A stretch of DNA of 64,000 nucleotides from 20CM-2-65-7 sp963830455 (lineage in GTDB: Bacteria > Gemmatimonadota > Gemmatimonadetes > Gemmatimonadales > GWC2-71-9), in the NCBI GenBank assembly GCA_963830455.1, contig CAWHMT010000002.1, positions 1 through 64,000 on the forward strand, read 5' to 3'. The notes beneath the pieces were generated by a model, which worked only from the letters and a program-made list of their open reading frames with translations, did not search any database and was not told the origin of the DNA. Below, piece after piece: positions 10,685-18,600 of the stretch (position 1 is its first letter; every line of letters starts with the position of its first letter). The position numbers were made by a program, and so were the translations under genes.

Positions 10685-11615
10685 ATGCCCGATACCGCCG
10701 TCACCCAGGCGCCTCGGCTCATCGAGCTCATCGCGTGGCTGTCACAGAGCGACAGCGGCACGACGATTTCGTATAAGGCAGCGGCGAAGAAACTGGGCGT
10801 GACCGAGAAGCAGCTGCGCGCCGATCTCGACGTGCTGCTCGAGCTGTCATCCGAGCACAGGGACTGGCTCGGCAGCCTGCGCGTCGCGCTCGTGGCGGAC
10901 GGATTCACCGTGATCAGCCGCGGCGCATTCCGCCGGCCAATTCAGTTCACCGCCGAGGAAGGCCTCGCGCTGCTGCTCGGCCTCGGCGCGGTGCGGGGCG
11001 GCCGCAGCGTCGCGCGGAAGTTCACCAACGGCAGCGGGGCGGCGCTCACCGGAGGCGATCGAATCGGCCTACGCGATCGGATCGGCGCCGAGTGCCGAGC
11101 TGGACGGCGTGCTCGCGGTGGCGCGGACGGCGCGCGATGAGAAACGCAAGCTCGAGCTGTTGTACTGCGGCTCGGATGGCGAGCCGTCGCGCCGCGTCGT
11201 GCACGTACACCAGATCGTCGAGAGCGCGGGGCGCTGGTACGTGATCGCGTGGTGTGAGAAAATGCAGGATTTCCGGCGCTTCCGCGCCGAGCGGATCCTG
11301 GAGGCTCGGCTGCTCTCGCGGGACTTCCGGCCTCAGGTGCTGTTCAAGCCGATCAAGGATCCGAAGGAGCTGCTGAGCGCGGACGGGACGGTGCCGGCGG
11401 AGGTCGCGTTCAGCAAGAAGATCGCGCGCTGGCTGAAGGAGAGATATCCGAACGGCCGCGAGCAGCGCGATGGACGCTACGTCGTGACGTTCCAGGTGGC
11501 GGATCCCGCGTGGTTCGTGCGGGAGGTGTTGCAGTACGGGGCTGAGGCTGAGGTGTTGGGGCCGGAGGGGTTGAGGGAAGCGGTGAGAGCGGAATGGTGT
11601 GAATCCGTCGGCTGA
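10685..11615 (+). CDS. WYL-domain transcriptional regulator, second of a tandem pair (frameshifted)
   Basis: This gene starts directly after the first WYL gene. The N-terminal helix-turn-helix (APRLIELIAWLSQSDSG, SYKAAAKKLGVTEKQLRADL) and QFTAEEGLALLLGLGAV are followed by an indel near 11040. The WYL core continues as RKLELLYCGSDGEPSRRVVH, GRWYVIAWCEKMQDFRRFR and AERILEARLL, then the C-terminal WCX part (VTFQVADPAWFVREVLQYG). The combination of two adjacent WYL proteins suggests they act as a heteromer. The stop codon lies inside the inverted repeat at 11603-11638. Confidence 0.85.
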
Positions 11616-11638
11616 AGCCGGCGCTTCAGCGCACGGAT
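11603..11638. repeat. Inverted repeat at the end of the WYL pair
   Basis: ATCCGT-cg-GCTGAAGC, a 4-base loop CGGC, then GCTTCAGC-gc-ACGGAT forms a long stem with one 2-base bulge. It overlaps the WYL stop codon and could act as a terminator without a T-run. The core CCGTCGGCTGAAGCCG recurs at 18215-18230, suggesting a small dispersed palindromic element. Confidence 0.55.
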
Positions 11639-11671
11639 ACCATTGTCACACACGTCGGATAGACTCCTTCC

Positions 11672-11945
11672 ATGTCTGAGGATCCATTCCGTTACTACGC
11701 CGGACCACCCCTCCCACAACAACCGCTTCTCGAAGCCCTGGTCGTCGATCGCGAGTCGGCTGATCCGGGTGCTGCGGGTCACGGTCGCGGAATTGCACGG
11801 CCGGCGACTCGCCACGCCGCCGTCTACCGGGCCGTCAGAGATCATCGAACTGCTCCACTATTGGGATGAAGTGCTCGACTGGGTCAAACAACAGGGTGGG
11901 GCAGATATCGTGCTGATGAACCGCAGAAGCCAGAAGGTTACCTAG
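11672..11945 (+). CDS. Hypothetical protein (frameshifted)
   Basis: ATG 11672 begins MSEDPFRYYAGPPLPQQPLL. After an indel near 11745 the frame continues as RLIRVLRVTVAELHGRRLAT and IIELLHYWDEVLDWVKQQGG to a stop at 11945. A protein of about 90 residues with one predicted helix pair; I know no family for it. A TAGACT-like -10 element lies 13 bases before the start, with no clear Shine-Dalgarno sequence. It overlaps the convergent coiled-coil gene by 4 bases. Confidence 0.5.
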
Positions 11946-12304
11946 TGAAGCAGCTTCAGCACTCCGAAGACGAGTCCGACGGTCGTCGCGGCCTGCGCAA
12001 TCCAAAAACCAAACATCCGCTTCGTAAGACGAGTCTCCATCTGCGCCAACTTGGAGTCCACGCTCGAGAGCCGGCTGTCGAACAGGGCTTCCAGTCGTGC
12101 AAACCCTACATGCATCTCGGCACGCAGCTCGGCAATCCGCTGCTCGAGTTTTGCGTCAAAGCGGGCGTAATTCAGTTCGTTCAACTCCCGCAACTCTGAG
12201 CGGTAGGTCGCATCCACCATGTTGAACCAGTCCACGAGCTCGTTGGCTATGTCGTCACCGAACTTCTCGTAAAATCTGCGCGACAACTTGGCCGTCACCG
12301 GCAC
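11942..12304 (-). CDS. Coiled-coil protein with C-terminal membrane anchor
   Basis: A 120-residue protein. Residues 1-35 (FYEKFGDDIANELVDWFNMV) are helical. Residues 40-90 form a coiled coil (ELRELNELNYARFDAKLEQR, then LRAEMHVGFARLEALFDSRL). One transmembrane helix closes it (FGFWIAQAATTVGLVFGVLK). I recall this layout from uncharacterised coiled-coil proteins resembling mitochondrial CCDC90/MCU regulators; no bacterial function is known to me. It is intact here and stands alone on the minus strand. Confidence 0.7.
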   Translation of the reverse strand: MPVTAKLSRRFYEKFGDDIANELVDWFNMVDATYRSELRELNELNYARFDAKLEQRIAELRAEMHVGFARLEALFDSRLSSVDSKLAQMETRLTKRMFGFWIAQAATTVGLVFGVLKLLH

Positions 12305-12415
12305 AACGAGCTCCTGAAGGATGCCGGTCTACCATAACAGTACGCTCGGCGATTCAGAGTATCAAGAAAACGCACCGCGTGTTGCAATGTCGCACCCCGC
12401 CCGCAGATTGAACCC

Positions 12416-13887
12416 ATGCCGCACCGCCTCTCCAAATCCCGCTACACAGCCGGCGTCCAATGCCACAAGCTCCTCTGGTGGAAAGTCCACGAGCCCAACG
12501 CGGTCGAGCTGCAGCCCGACATAGTTCTCCAGGATCGCTTTGACCAAGGCGGCACAGGTCGGCACGTCTGGCACGAGACAGGTTCGCCGACGGCGTGCTC
12601 ATGGACCTGCCGCATACGAGGCTGTCAATGAGCGCGTCAATCTCACCCGCAAGCTGATCGACGACGGCGCGCCAGCCATCTTCGAAGCGAGCTTCCTCGC
12701 CGACAACACCTTCGTCGCGGTTGACGTCCTGACGCCCAAGGATGGCGGCTTTCACCTGACCGAGGTGAAGTCGTCGTCCTCACAGAAGGAAGAGCACCTC
12801 CCCGACGTCGCCGTGCAGATACACGTCCTGGAGCAGAGCGGCATTCACGTCACGGGCGTGGACATCATGCACCTGAACAAGGAGTGCCACTTCCCGGACC
12901 TGACAAACCTGTTCGAGCGCACCGATGTGACCGAGGCAGTGCAGCCGCTGCTCGAACAAAGTCGGCTGGGAAATCGACGCGCAGCTCCAGATGCTCGACG
13001 GCCCGCTGCCCGACATTCCGATCGGACTGCAGTGCCATGAGCCGTACGAATGTCCCTTCATGGAGCGCTGCTGGCCCAAAGATCCCGATCACATCATGCG
13101 GCTGTACAGCATCGGGCCGAAGAAGGGCTGCGCCCACATGCTGACCGGCGTGAACCGGATCTCCGACCTTCCCGCCACGCAGAAGCTCAACGTCACGCAG
13201 AAGCGCCAGATCCGCTCGATGAAGGAGGGCCGCATCATCGTCGAGCCGGGCCTCGGCAAGGCATTGAAAGCGCTCGACGGGAAGCTCGGCTTCCTGGACT
13301 TCGAGACGATCTCCCGCGCGGTGCCGGTGTGGCCGGGCATGGTGCCGTGGGAGCAGGCGCCGGCGCAGTTCAGCTATCACGAAGCGAACGGCGACGGCAC
13401 CTACACGCACGCCGAGTACCTGGCGGAGGGACCGAAGGACTGCCGGCCGGAGCTGGCGCGCCGCATGGTCGAGGCGACCAAGAACGCGGAGAAAGTCGCG
13501 ACCTACTCGGGCTTCGAGAAGACGAAGATTCGGGGGCTGCAAAAGGCGGTACCGGAACTACAAGCTGAGCTCGAGACGCTCGAAGGGAAGTTGGTGGATC
13601 TATTGCCGATAGTTCGGGAGAACGTCTACCACCCGGAGTTCCTCGGCAGCTTCAGTCTCAAGTACGTGCTGCACCCGCTCGTGCCAGAGCTGACCTACGA
13701 CGATCTCGTGATCGTGGACGGGCTCGTGGCGAGCGTGGAGATCGCTCGGCTGCTGTTTGTGGCGGGCAAGATTCCGAAAGAGGAGCACGACCGGGTGCGG
13801 CAGGATCTGCTCAACTACTGCGAGCGGGATACGTGGGCGATGGTGAAGGTGCTGGAGCGGCTGCGGGAATTTGGTTCAACACATTGA
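12416..13887 (+). CDS. DUF2779-domain nuclease with RecB-like N-terminus (frameshifted)
   Basis: The N-terminus (PHRLSKSRYTAGVQCHKLLW) and residues to ~180 resemble RecB-like nucleases (FVAVDVLTPKDGGFHLTEVK has a candidate D/E-x-K site). A Cys cluster follows (QCHEPYECPFMERCW), which with the N-terminal Cys could bind an Fe-S cluster as in AddB/Cas4. The C-terminal half is the DUF2779 RNase H-like exonuclease: FLDFETISRAVPVWPG, PAQFSYHEANGDG, KVATYSGFEKTKIRGL and LLNYCERDTWAMVKVLERL. Breaks lie near 12540, 12590 and 12965. The layout parallels the TM0106 gene nearby, which suggests related DNA processing. Its upstream sequence resembles that of the gene at 25755. Confidence 0.8.
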
Positions 13888-13889
13888 GA

Positions 13890-14495
13890 TCAAGCCGTCA
13901 GCCCTACACCATAGTGCCCTAGCAAAGCGGGCAATTCGGTAAGGTCCGTCACTAGTGTCGTGGCAGCCGATACAGCGATCGCATCCTCAGCTCTATCGAA
14001 CAGCGCTATTGCAAGTTGATCGTCATCATGTCTAGCCCGGTAGATAATGCCATCCGGCTTGCTGGGATGCTCCCAGCACGCGCGTCCCCAAGGTCGTGAT
14101 ATCGGGTGCGGTCCATGGGGAATCTCAGCGGTGGCTCCGAGTCTATGGAGACCATTGCCGTGGAATTGAATGAGCTTGATACCGCGCGTGGTGATGAGAT
14201 CGGTCGCGGCTCGCTCCTCGAGATCAGCGCGTGACAGCAGCGTGACGGAAACGTCCCTCAGAAACACTTCTACAAACGCTGCCTCGAGCGTCTTTCCTAC
14301 GTAACAGATACGATATTGCCCCTTGGGATCGTCGAATCGATTACGCGGAGGAGCGCCAGGCGCGGGGCCGAACCAGATCGGATGCTTCGAATGGTCATGA
14401 ATGCGCACTAGAGAAACACCGGCGGCGATGGGAACCGTGGGAACGGATCGTGTTGCGAAATCCGCCGGTGGTGAGGGAGGTCCCTTGGTGGTCAC
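13890..14495 (-). CDS. RES-domain toxin, predicted NAD+ phosphorylase
   Basis: RES toxins deplete cellular NAD+. The 201 residues show the family pattern: an early Arg (GVSLVRIHDHSKHPIWFGPA), PRNRFDDPKGQYRICYVG, the Glu-bearing helix AAFVEVFLRD, and a late Ser strand (AISVSAATTL-like, here AIAVSAATTLV). The start ATG overlaps the antitoxin stop (ATGA, 14492-14495), so toxin follows antitoxin in one operon, the usual order for these systems. It appears complete. The stop lies 3 bases from the end of the convergent DUF2779 gene. Confidence 0.85.
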   Translation of the reverse strand: MTTKGPPSPPADFATRSVPTVPIAAGVSLVRIHDHSKHPIWFGPAPGAPPRNRFDDPKGQYRICYVGKTLEAAFVEVFLRDVSVTLLSRADLEERAATDLITTRGIKLIQFHGNGLHRLGATAEIPHGPHPISRPWGRACWEHPSKPDGIIYRARHDDDQLAIALFDRAEDAIAVSAATTLVTDLTELPALLGHYGVGLTA

Positions 14496-15169
14496 ACCTC
14501 AGGCGCGTCGTCATCTAGAGTATCGCCGATGCTGCTGATGGCGGAGACCACGCCTTCGACGTTGCCTTTTTTCAACGCCTTCAATACCTGTTCGCCATCG
14601 AGTGTCGCAGCAGGGGCCAACAACGCTGAAAGCTGTGTCCACGGGTTGCGAACTCTGAAGGAACGCAACACGGTGTCGAGCTCAGGGATTACCCCATCCT
14701 CGGTAAACTGACAGCGGGGATAGAGATAGTCTCCCTGTCCAGACGGAACCGCGAGCAAGGCACCTCGATCTCTCCGCTTGTCGACAGCCTGCCGCGAAAT
14801 CTCCAACGCTTTCGCGACTTGATTCACATTCCAAGTACCCCCCGCCCGTTTGAGAAGCGCTTTCTTCAGAACGGTTCCCGTGGCAATAGCCACCAAGAGT
14901 GGGTCCGACCTCACTTGAGACCCGGTGGCCGCGAGTCGCGAAATGAAGTCGGCGATGCCGCCTGCTGGGTCAGGTTGTACCAGTGCATCCTGCAAAACCT
15001 GGGCAGGGGCTCTATCGGCAAGGTCCTTGAGAACCTTTTCCGCCTTCTTGAGGAACGTCTCTACCAACGTCAAACGGTGTACGGGCGAGTCGCGAAGGCT
15101 CTTCTGGAGTCCTCGCTTCTTGCGTTGGGGTCGGCTGCGAAGTCTGAAGCCACCGGCCTTGGTGGTCAT
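14492..15169 (-). CDS. Antitoxin of the RES toxin-antitoxin pair
   Basis: The first gene of the RES operon. The basic N-terminus (RPQRKKRGLQKSLRDSPVHR) is unusual. The C-terminal half has a helix-turn-helix (WNVNQVAKALEISRQAVDKR) followed by LLAVPSGQGDYLYPRCQF and NPWTQLSALLAP, typical of RES-associated antitoxins of the Xre/MbcA/ParS-like group. At 225 residues it is longer than the common ~150-residue forms owing to the N-terminal extension. It probably binds the toxin and represses the promoter at 15206-15234. The ATG at 15169 follows a purine-rich site AGGAAGGGGG. Confidence 0.8.
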   Translation of the reverse strand: MTTKAGGFRLRSRPQRKKRGLQKSLRDSPVHRLTLVETFLKKAEKVLKDLADRAPAQVLQDALVQPDPAGGIADFISRLAATGSQVRSDPLLVAIATGTVLKKALLKRAGGTWNVNQVAKALEISRQAVDKRRDRGALLAVPSGQGDYLYPRCQFTEDGVIPELDTVLRSFRVRNPWTQLSALLAPAATLDGEQVLKALKKGNVEGVVSAISSIGDTLDDDAPEV

Positions 15170-15205
15170 AGGTCCCCCTTCCTGAGCCTGTAAGTTGACT
15201 TAGGT

Positions 15206-15234
15206 ATTATATAACTAGTTGAGTACAATAGCAA
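15206..15234 (-). promoter_or_regulatory. Promoter of the RES toxin-antitoxin operon
   Basis: On the minus strand a perfect -10 TATAAT (15211-15206) lies 17 bases from a -35 TTGCTA (15234-15229). The palindrome AACTAGTT sits in the spacer and AAGTTGACTT lies just downstream; either may be an antitoxin operator. This AT-rich island stands out against the GC-rich surroundings. Confidence 0.6.
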
Positions 15235-15241
15235 CCGAGAA

Positions 15242-15274
15242 GCCTTCGCGCCGTCGGCGCTCAGGATGTAAGCG
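15242..15274. repeat. Dispersed palindromic repeat, partial copy
   Basis: The sequence CCTTCGCGCCGTCGGCGCTC then AGGATGTAAGCG matches the repeat family seen at 20998, 31439 and 31519 (CCTTCG, variable stem-loop, CTCAGGATGACAAGCG). It lies between the toxin-antitoxin promoter and an outer-membrane protein gene. Confidence 0.5.
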
Positions 15275-15363
15275 TTCGTACTCTCTACACTCCTTGGCGG
15301 AATCTTCACGATTCCCTTAAGCGCGTCTGGTTAGCCTCGCGTCAGACCAAACGAGGAGTCTCC

Positions 15364-15930
15364 ATGCGTAGGTATGCGATCACGGCGACACTCCTGCTCG
15401 CCGCCGCTCCGCTTGCCGGCCAAGGCCGCGAGATTGTCGTGTCACTGTACGGCGGCGGTGCCGATCACCTCGCCGACCTCCAGGAGTCACCGCCCGCGTG
15501 GTTCATGCCCGGCTACTCCCTCGGCGGTAGCGTCGGCGTCCCGCTCAACCAAAAATTCAGCATTCACGGCGATTTTACGTACACGCGCAATCCCGTCGAC
15601 GGCAGCGACGCCATGGCAGGCGGCGACGTGAACCGCTTCTTCTACGGCGTCCACGCCGAATACCGCTATCCCATGGGGAAGTGGAGCCCGTTCATCTTTG
15701 GCGGACTCGGCGCCGTCTCGATCGATCAACTCCACCCGGAGGCCTTTGACCCGACCACGCGTCCCGCCGCGATGTTCGGTGGAGGCATGTTCTACCAGAT
15801 TCCGGGGTCGCGTCTCGAGATCCTGGGTGAAATCAAGGGCCTGACCTACAACTGGAACATGGCGGGCTTCAATCGCACCATGCTGGACGTGACCTACGTC
15901 GCCGGGCTGGCCTATCGCTTCGGCTACTAG
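15364..15930 (+). CDS. Outer-membrane beta-barrel protein
   Basis: A signal peptide (RRYAITATLLLAAAPLAGQG) precedes ~168 residues of alternating strands: YSLGGSVGVPLNQKFSIHGD, FFYGVHAEYRYPMGKWSPFI, FGGLGAVSID, MFGGGMFYQIPGSRLEILGE and a C-terminal strand ending in aromatic residues (VTYVAGLAYRFGY). This is the pattern of an eight-stranded OmpX/OmpW-like barrel. Its function cannot be told from sequence. GAGGAG lies directly upstream of the ATG, and an imperfect hairpin (GTCTGG...CAGAC) precedes it near 15330. Confidence 0.75.
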   Translation: MRRYAITATLLLAAAPLAGQGREIVVSLYGGGADHLADLQESPPAWFMPGYSLGGSVGVPLNQKFSIHGDFTYTRNPVDGSDAMAGGDVNRFFYGVHAEYRYPMGKWSPFIFGGLGAVSIDQLHPEAFDPTTRPAAMFGGGMFYQIPGSRLEILGEIKGLTYNWNMAGFNRTMLDVTYVAGLAYRFGY

Positions 15931-15952
15931 TCGCTGCTTCATCCTGCTCGGC

Positions 15953-17627
15953 GTGCTGTCCGCCGCATGCAGCAGCGACAACGGTCTCGGCCCGCCGCCA
16001 CCCGCGGGCTTCGATGCGACGGGCGACTGGAGCTTCACGGACGACGTCAGCGAAAGCTCCCTGCACATCAGATGCACGAGCACCGGCATTTTCTCAATCA
16101 CCGTCACCGGCACTTCGGTCACCGGCTCCGGGTACGGCGAGGGCACCTGCACTGGACCTGGCGGCTCCGTCACCGATAGCAGCACCGTGACGTTGAGCGG
16201 AACCCTGAACGGCCAGACCATTCATTTCACCGACGACAACGGTTGTACGTACGACGGCACGCTGTACGACGCCGGCTCGCAGATAAAAGCGTCCGGATCG
16301 GAGAGTTGTCTGGTCGATGACGGCTCCGGCCACATCTACACGCTGCACGGCAGCTGGTCGGCGGTCTATGTCATCGATCGGACTGCTCCAGAGGTGGGCG
16401 GGACCCGTGCCGGGCCCTTCGGTGATACCGTCCTCGTCGTCAGCGACACACTGTCCATCGCGATTCATGCGACGGACAACAAGAAGCTGGCGTGGGTCGG
16501 CTACACACTGGGCGCGCCTGTCGTCAAACGAGACTCGGTCGCGGTGACCGGCACGAGTGCCGACGTGACCCTGCGGACCGAGATCCCGCTCATCACCGCC
16601 GGCCAGATGGCGGTGAAGGTGTTCGCGCGCGATTCGGCGGGGTACGTCCGCGATTTCACGCTCGACCCGATCTCGGTGGTGAGCGGCACCCGGCGAGCGA
16701 TGCATGTGCTCACGCTCCCCGCGCCGGTGTACGAGGTGGCGATGGATGCGAAGCGCGGCCTCGCCTATCTGAGCTACGTGGGCCGGCACGAGATCGGCGT
16801 CATCAATCTCACCACCGGCACATTCGCGCCATCGATCAGCACGACGTTCTGGCCGCGCAAACTCGACCTCAGTGCCGGCGGCGATTCGCTGATCGTTTCG
16901 ATCGACAGCCAGCCCGCGCTCGCGATCATGAGGCTGACTACGCAGCCGCCCACCACGACCGTCGTGCGTGTGGATTCGAATTACGTCGCCGGGACCTGGC
17001 AGGTGGCGGACAACGTGCGGGCGATGGGGAACGGCAAGTTGCTCGTTACCCTGAAGTTCCGCGACGCGTATAGCTGTTGCTCCGCTCGGATCGTCGATTA
17101 CGATCTCGCAACCGGGCTCTCGCGTGAGCGCCTCATGTCCGACGAGCGCCAATGGCTGGCGCGCTCCTGGGATCGCACGGTGCTTGCCACGGCGACGGGA
17201 TCGTCGACGCCGGTGGCGGCGCAGCTCTACACCGCCGCGACCGATACCTTCACAGACCGGCAACTCATCACGCTCCCGGCCTGGCTGTACGCAGCCTCCG
17301 CGGACTCGACGGGCAGCCGCTATCTCTTCGTGAACGCGTTGTTCGATGGATCGCTGAGCTCGCTGCGTTCCTTTACCGACGCGGATTACCAGCAGGGAGG
17401 CGGGACGGTGCTGTCACCCAACGGCAGCACGGCGTACCTGGGCACCTGGACCGGATTCTCGATCGTCCGCGCGTGCGGACGGCGTGGTGCTCGAGCGCTC
17501 GCGCCTGCCGTTCTGGCCCTACCAGCTGGCGATCAGCGCGGATGGGAAAACATTGATTGCGGTTGGTGGAACGCCGACCTATTTCGACCCGCCGAACAAT
17601 CAGGTGGCGATCATTTCGGTGCAGTGA
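15953..17627 (+). CDS. Lipoprotein with beta-propeller-like C-terminal domain (frameshifted)
   Basis: In frame upstream of GTG 15953 lies a lipoprotein signal (FILLGVLSAACSSDNG), but no good start codon precedes it, so the true 5' end is probably damaged near 15930. Residues ~20-140 resemble the lipoprotein at 8304 (GDWSFTDDVSESSLHIRC, TVTLSGTLNGQTIHF). A middle Ig-like part leads to a YncE-like propeller (APVYEVAMDAKRGLAYLSYV, GRHEIGVINLTTGTF). An indel near 17475 separates the final blades (LPFWPYQLAISADGKTLIAV) and the stop at 17625-17627. A surface or periplasmic role is likely; the substrate is unknown. Confidence 0.65.
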
Positions 17628-17658
17628 GCTCGGCTCCTCTTTGTTCTTTGTGGCGGGC

Positions 17659-17689
17659 AAAAAAAACCGGGGGCGGCCTGCCGCCCCCG
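17659..17689 (-). terminator. Rho-independent terminator
   Basis: A perfect 10-bp stem CGGGGGCGGC / GCCGCCCCCG with a 2-base loop is followed on the minus strand by a run of eight T. It ends the 17723-18037 gene and may also stop the lipoprotein gene from the other side. Confidence 0.85.
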
Positions 17690-17722
17690 ATGTCCTGCTG
17701 TGCGTACTACTGCTGCACTCGA

Positions 17723-18037
17723 CTAGTTCTTCGATGCAATCTTGTGGAACGTCGAGTTCTTCACTTCGTACGTCTCGACACGAGGCGTCCCGTCGATGAC
17801 GGTCGCCAGGCTCGCCAGCACGCCAGGATACGCATCGCGCGCAAACGATTCCGAATTCTCGCGGTTCTCCCACAAGGTAATGGCAAGCGCATCCGTGCCG
17901 TTCGGAGCCACGAATGTGATCTCGTCCTTAAAGCCGTTCTGTTTGCGCAGCACGGGGAGGACGTTCGTCTCCAGCATCCGACCAAACTCAGACTGGGAAT
18001 TGGCCTTCAGGTTCAGCGACACATTACGAGCATACAT
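17723..18037 (-). CDS. Dimeric alpha/beta-barrel (ABM-like) protein
   Basis: A 104-residue protein: MYARNVSLNLKANSQSEFGR, LPVLRKQNGFKDEITFVAPN, ALAITLWENRENSESFARDA and a final strand. This is the ferredoxin-like pattern of the antibiotic-biosynthesis-monooxygenase/stress-response barrel superfamily, with a central Trp-containing strand. Some members oxidise aromatic or heme substrates, but the activity here is unknown. I place the start at ATG 18037, where GGAG lies about 10 bases upstream, rather than further 5'. A promoter is visible at 18113-18141 and a terminator at 17659-17689, so it is probably a single-gene unit. Confidence 0.75.
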   Translation of the reverse strand: MYARNVSLNLKANSQSEFGRMLETNVLPVLRKQNGFKDEITFVAPNGTDALAITLWENRENSESFARDAYPGVLASLATVIDGTPRVETYEVKNSTFHKIASKN

Positions 18038-18112
18038 TTGACAATCTCCTCTGCAGACAACTCTCTGCAACTGCAACAGCACTTTTCACTGAGAACACTA
18101 CTCAACTGGCGC

Positions 18113-18141
18113 AACCTAGCTGAATGTACTACTTTTGTCAA
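18113..18141 (-). promoter_or_regulatory. Sigma-70-like promoter of the ABM-like gene
   Basis: On the minus strand TTGACA (18141-18136) is 17 bases from TAGGTT (18118-18113), about 75 bases before the ATG. The block TGACAAAAG-NN-GTACA is shared with 45084-45099. Direct repeats TGTACTAC flank the -35 on the upstream side and may be a regulator site. Confidence 0.5.
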
Positions 18142-18214
18142 GTCTGTGTACTACATATGAGTCATAATTCACTTGAGTAGTTAACTCCCATCTTGGAGAA
18201 GCCAAGAGAGTTAC

Positions 18215-18230
18215 CCGTCGGCTGAAGCCG
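18215..18230. repeat. Second copy of the CCGTCGGCTGAAGCCG element
   Basis: These 16 bases match the core of the inverted repeat at 11603-11638. Only half of the palindrome is present here. It lies upstream of the gene at 18267. Confidence 0.4.
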
Positions 18231-18266
18231 CGTGCGCGTGTGCTAAACACGACTATTATCCCTCTT

Positions 18267-18566
18267 ATGACCGCACATGAGTACCTCGCCCGACGCCTGG
18301 ATGGGGCGCGCGACCTCTACCTCCTGGCCCTGGCCGTCGGCGAGCGCGGCAGCGGCCCCGGTCCCTTGGGCCCCATGATCCAGGAAGCCCGAATCCACTT
18401 CGAGAACGTCCTTGCGGAAGCGCGCATGGCGGGTCTCGACACAACCGACATCAGCACCATGCTGGCGAAACACAGCAGCGAGCTCGCCGACAACATCCGG
18501 CCGGAAATATGGGATCGCCTGGGGGAGCTGGTCGCGGAGCGCGGCCGCACGAAGCGCCGCGCGTGA
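18267..18566 (+). CDS. Hypothetical helical protein upstream of a kinase
   Basis: The 99 residues read as three or four helices (HEYLARRLDGARDLYLLALA, IHFENVLAEARMAGLDTTDI, IRPEIWDRLGELVAERGRTK). I recognise no family. ATG 18267 is preferred over an earlier start because a TATTAT -10 element lies at 18254-18259, only 7 bases before it, which implies a leaderless transcript. The Ser/Thr kinase gene starts 34 bases after the stop, so the two are likely co-transcribed and may function together. Confidence 0.55.
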   Translation: MTAHEYLARRLDGARDLYLLALAVGERGSGPGPLGPMIQEARIHFENVLAEARMAGLDTTDISTMLAKHSSELADNIRPEIWDRLGELVAERGRTKRRA

Positions 18567-18600
18567 GAAACGCAGCGAGGCTCCACTCGTAGGACCAGCC

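Noticed and set aside
1..15234. Prophage or integrative element
   Set aside because: No integrase, terminase, capsid, portal or attachment repeats were found, so island is used only in the loose sense of clustered defence-like genes.
16094..17263. A 389-codon minus-strand frame inside the lipoprotein propeller gene
   Set aside because: It is Arg/His-rich, as expected for the complement of high-GC coding DNA, with no motif or signal.
15953..18160. A single 735-residue protein continuing past 17627
   Set aside because: The tail after an indel near 17475 is Arg/Cys-rich nonsense. The other frame gives good propeller sequence and a stop at 17627 before a terminator.
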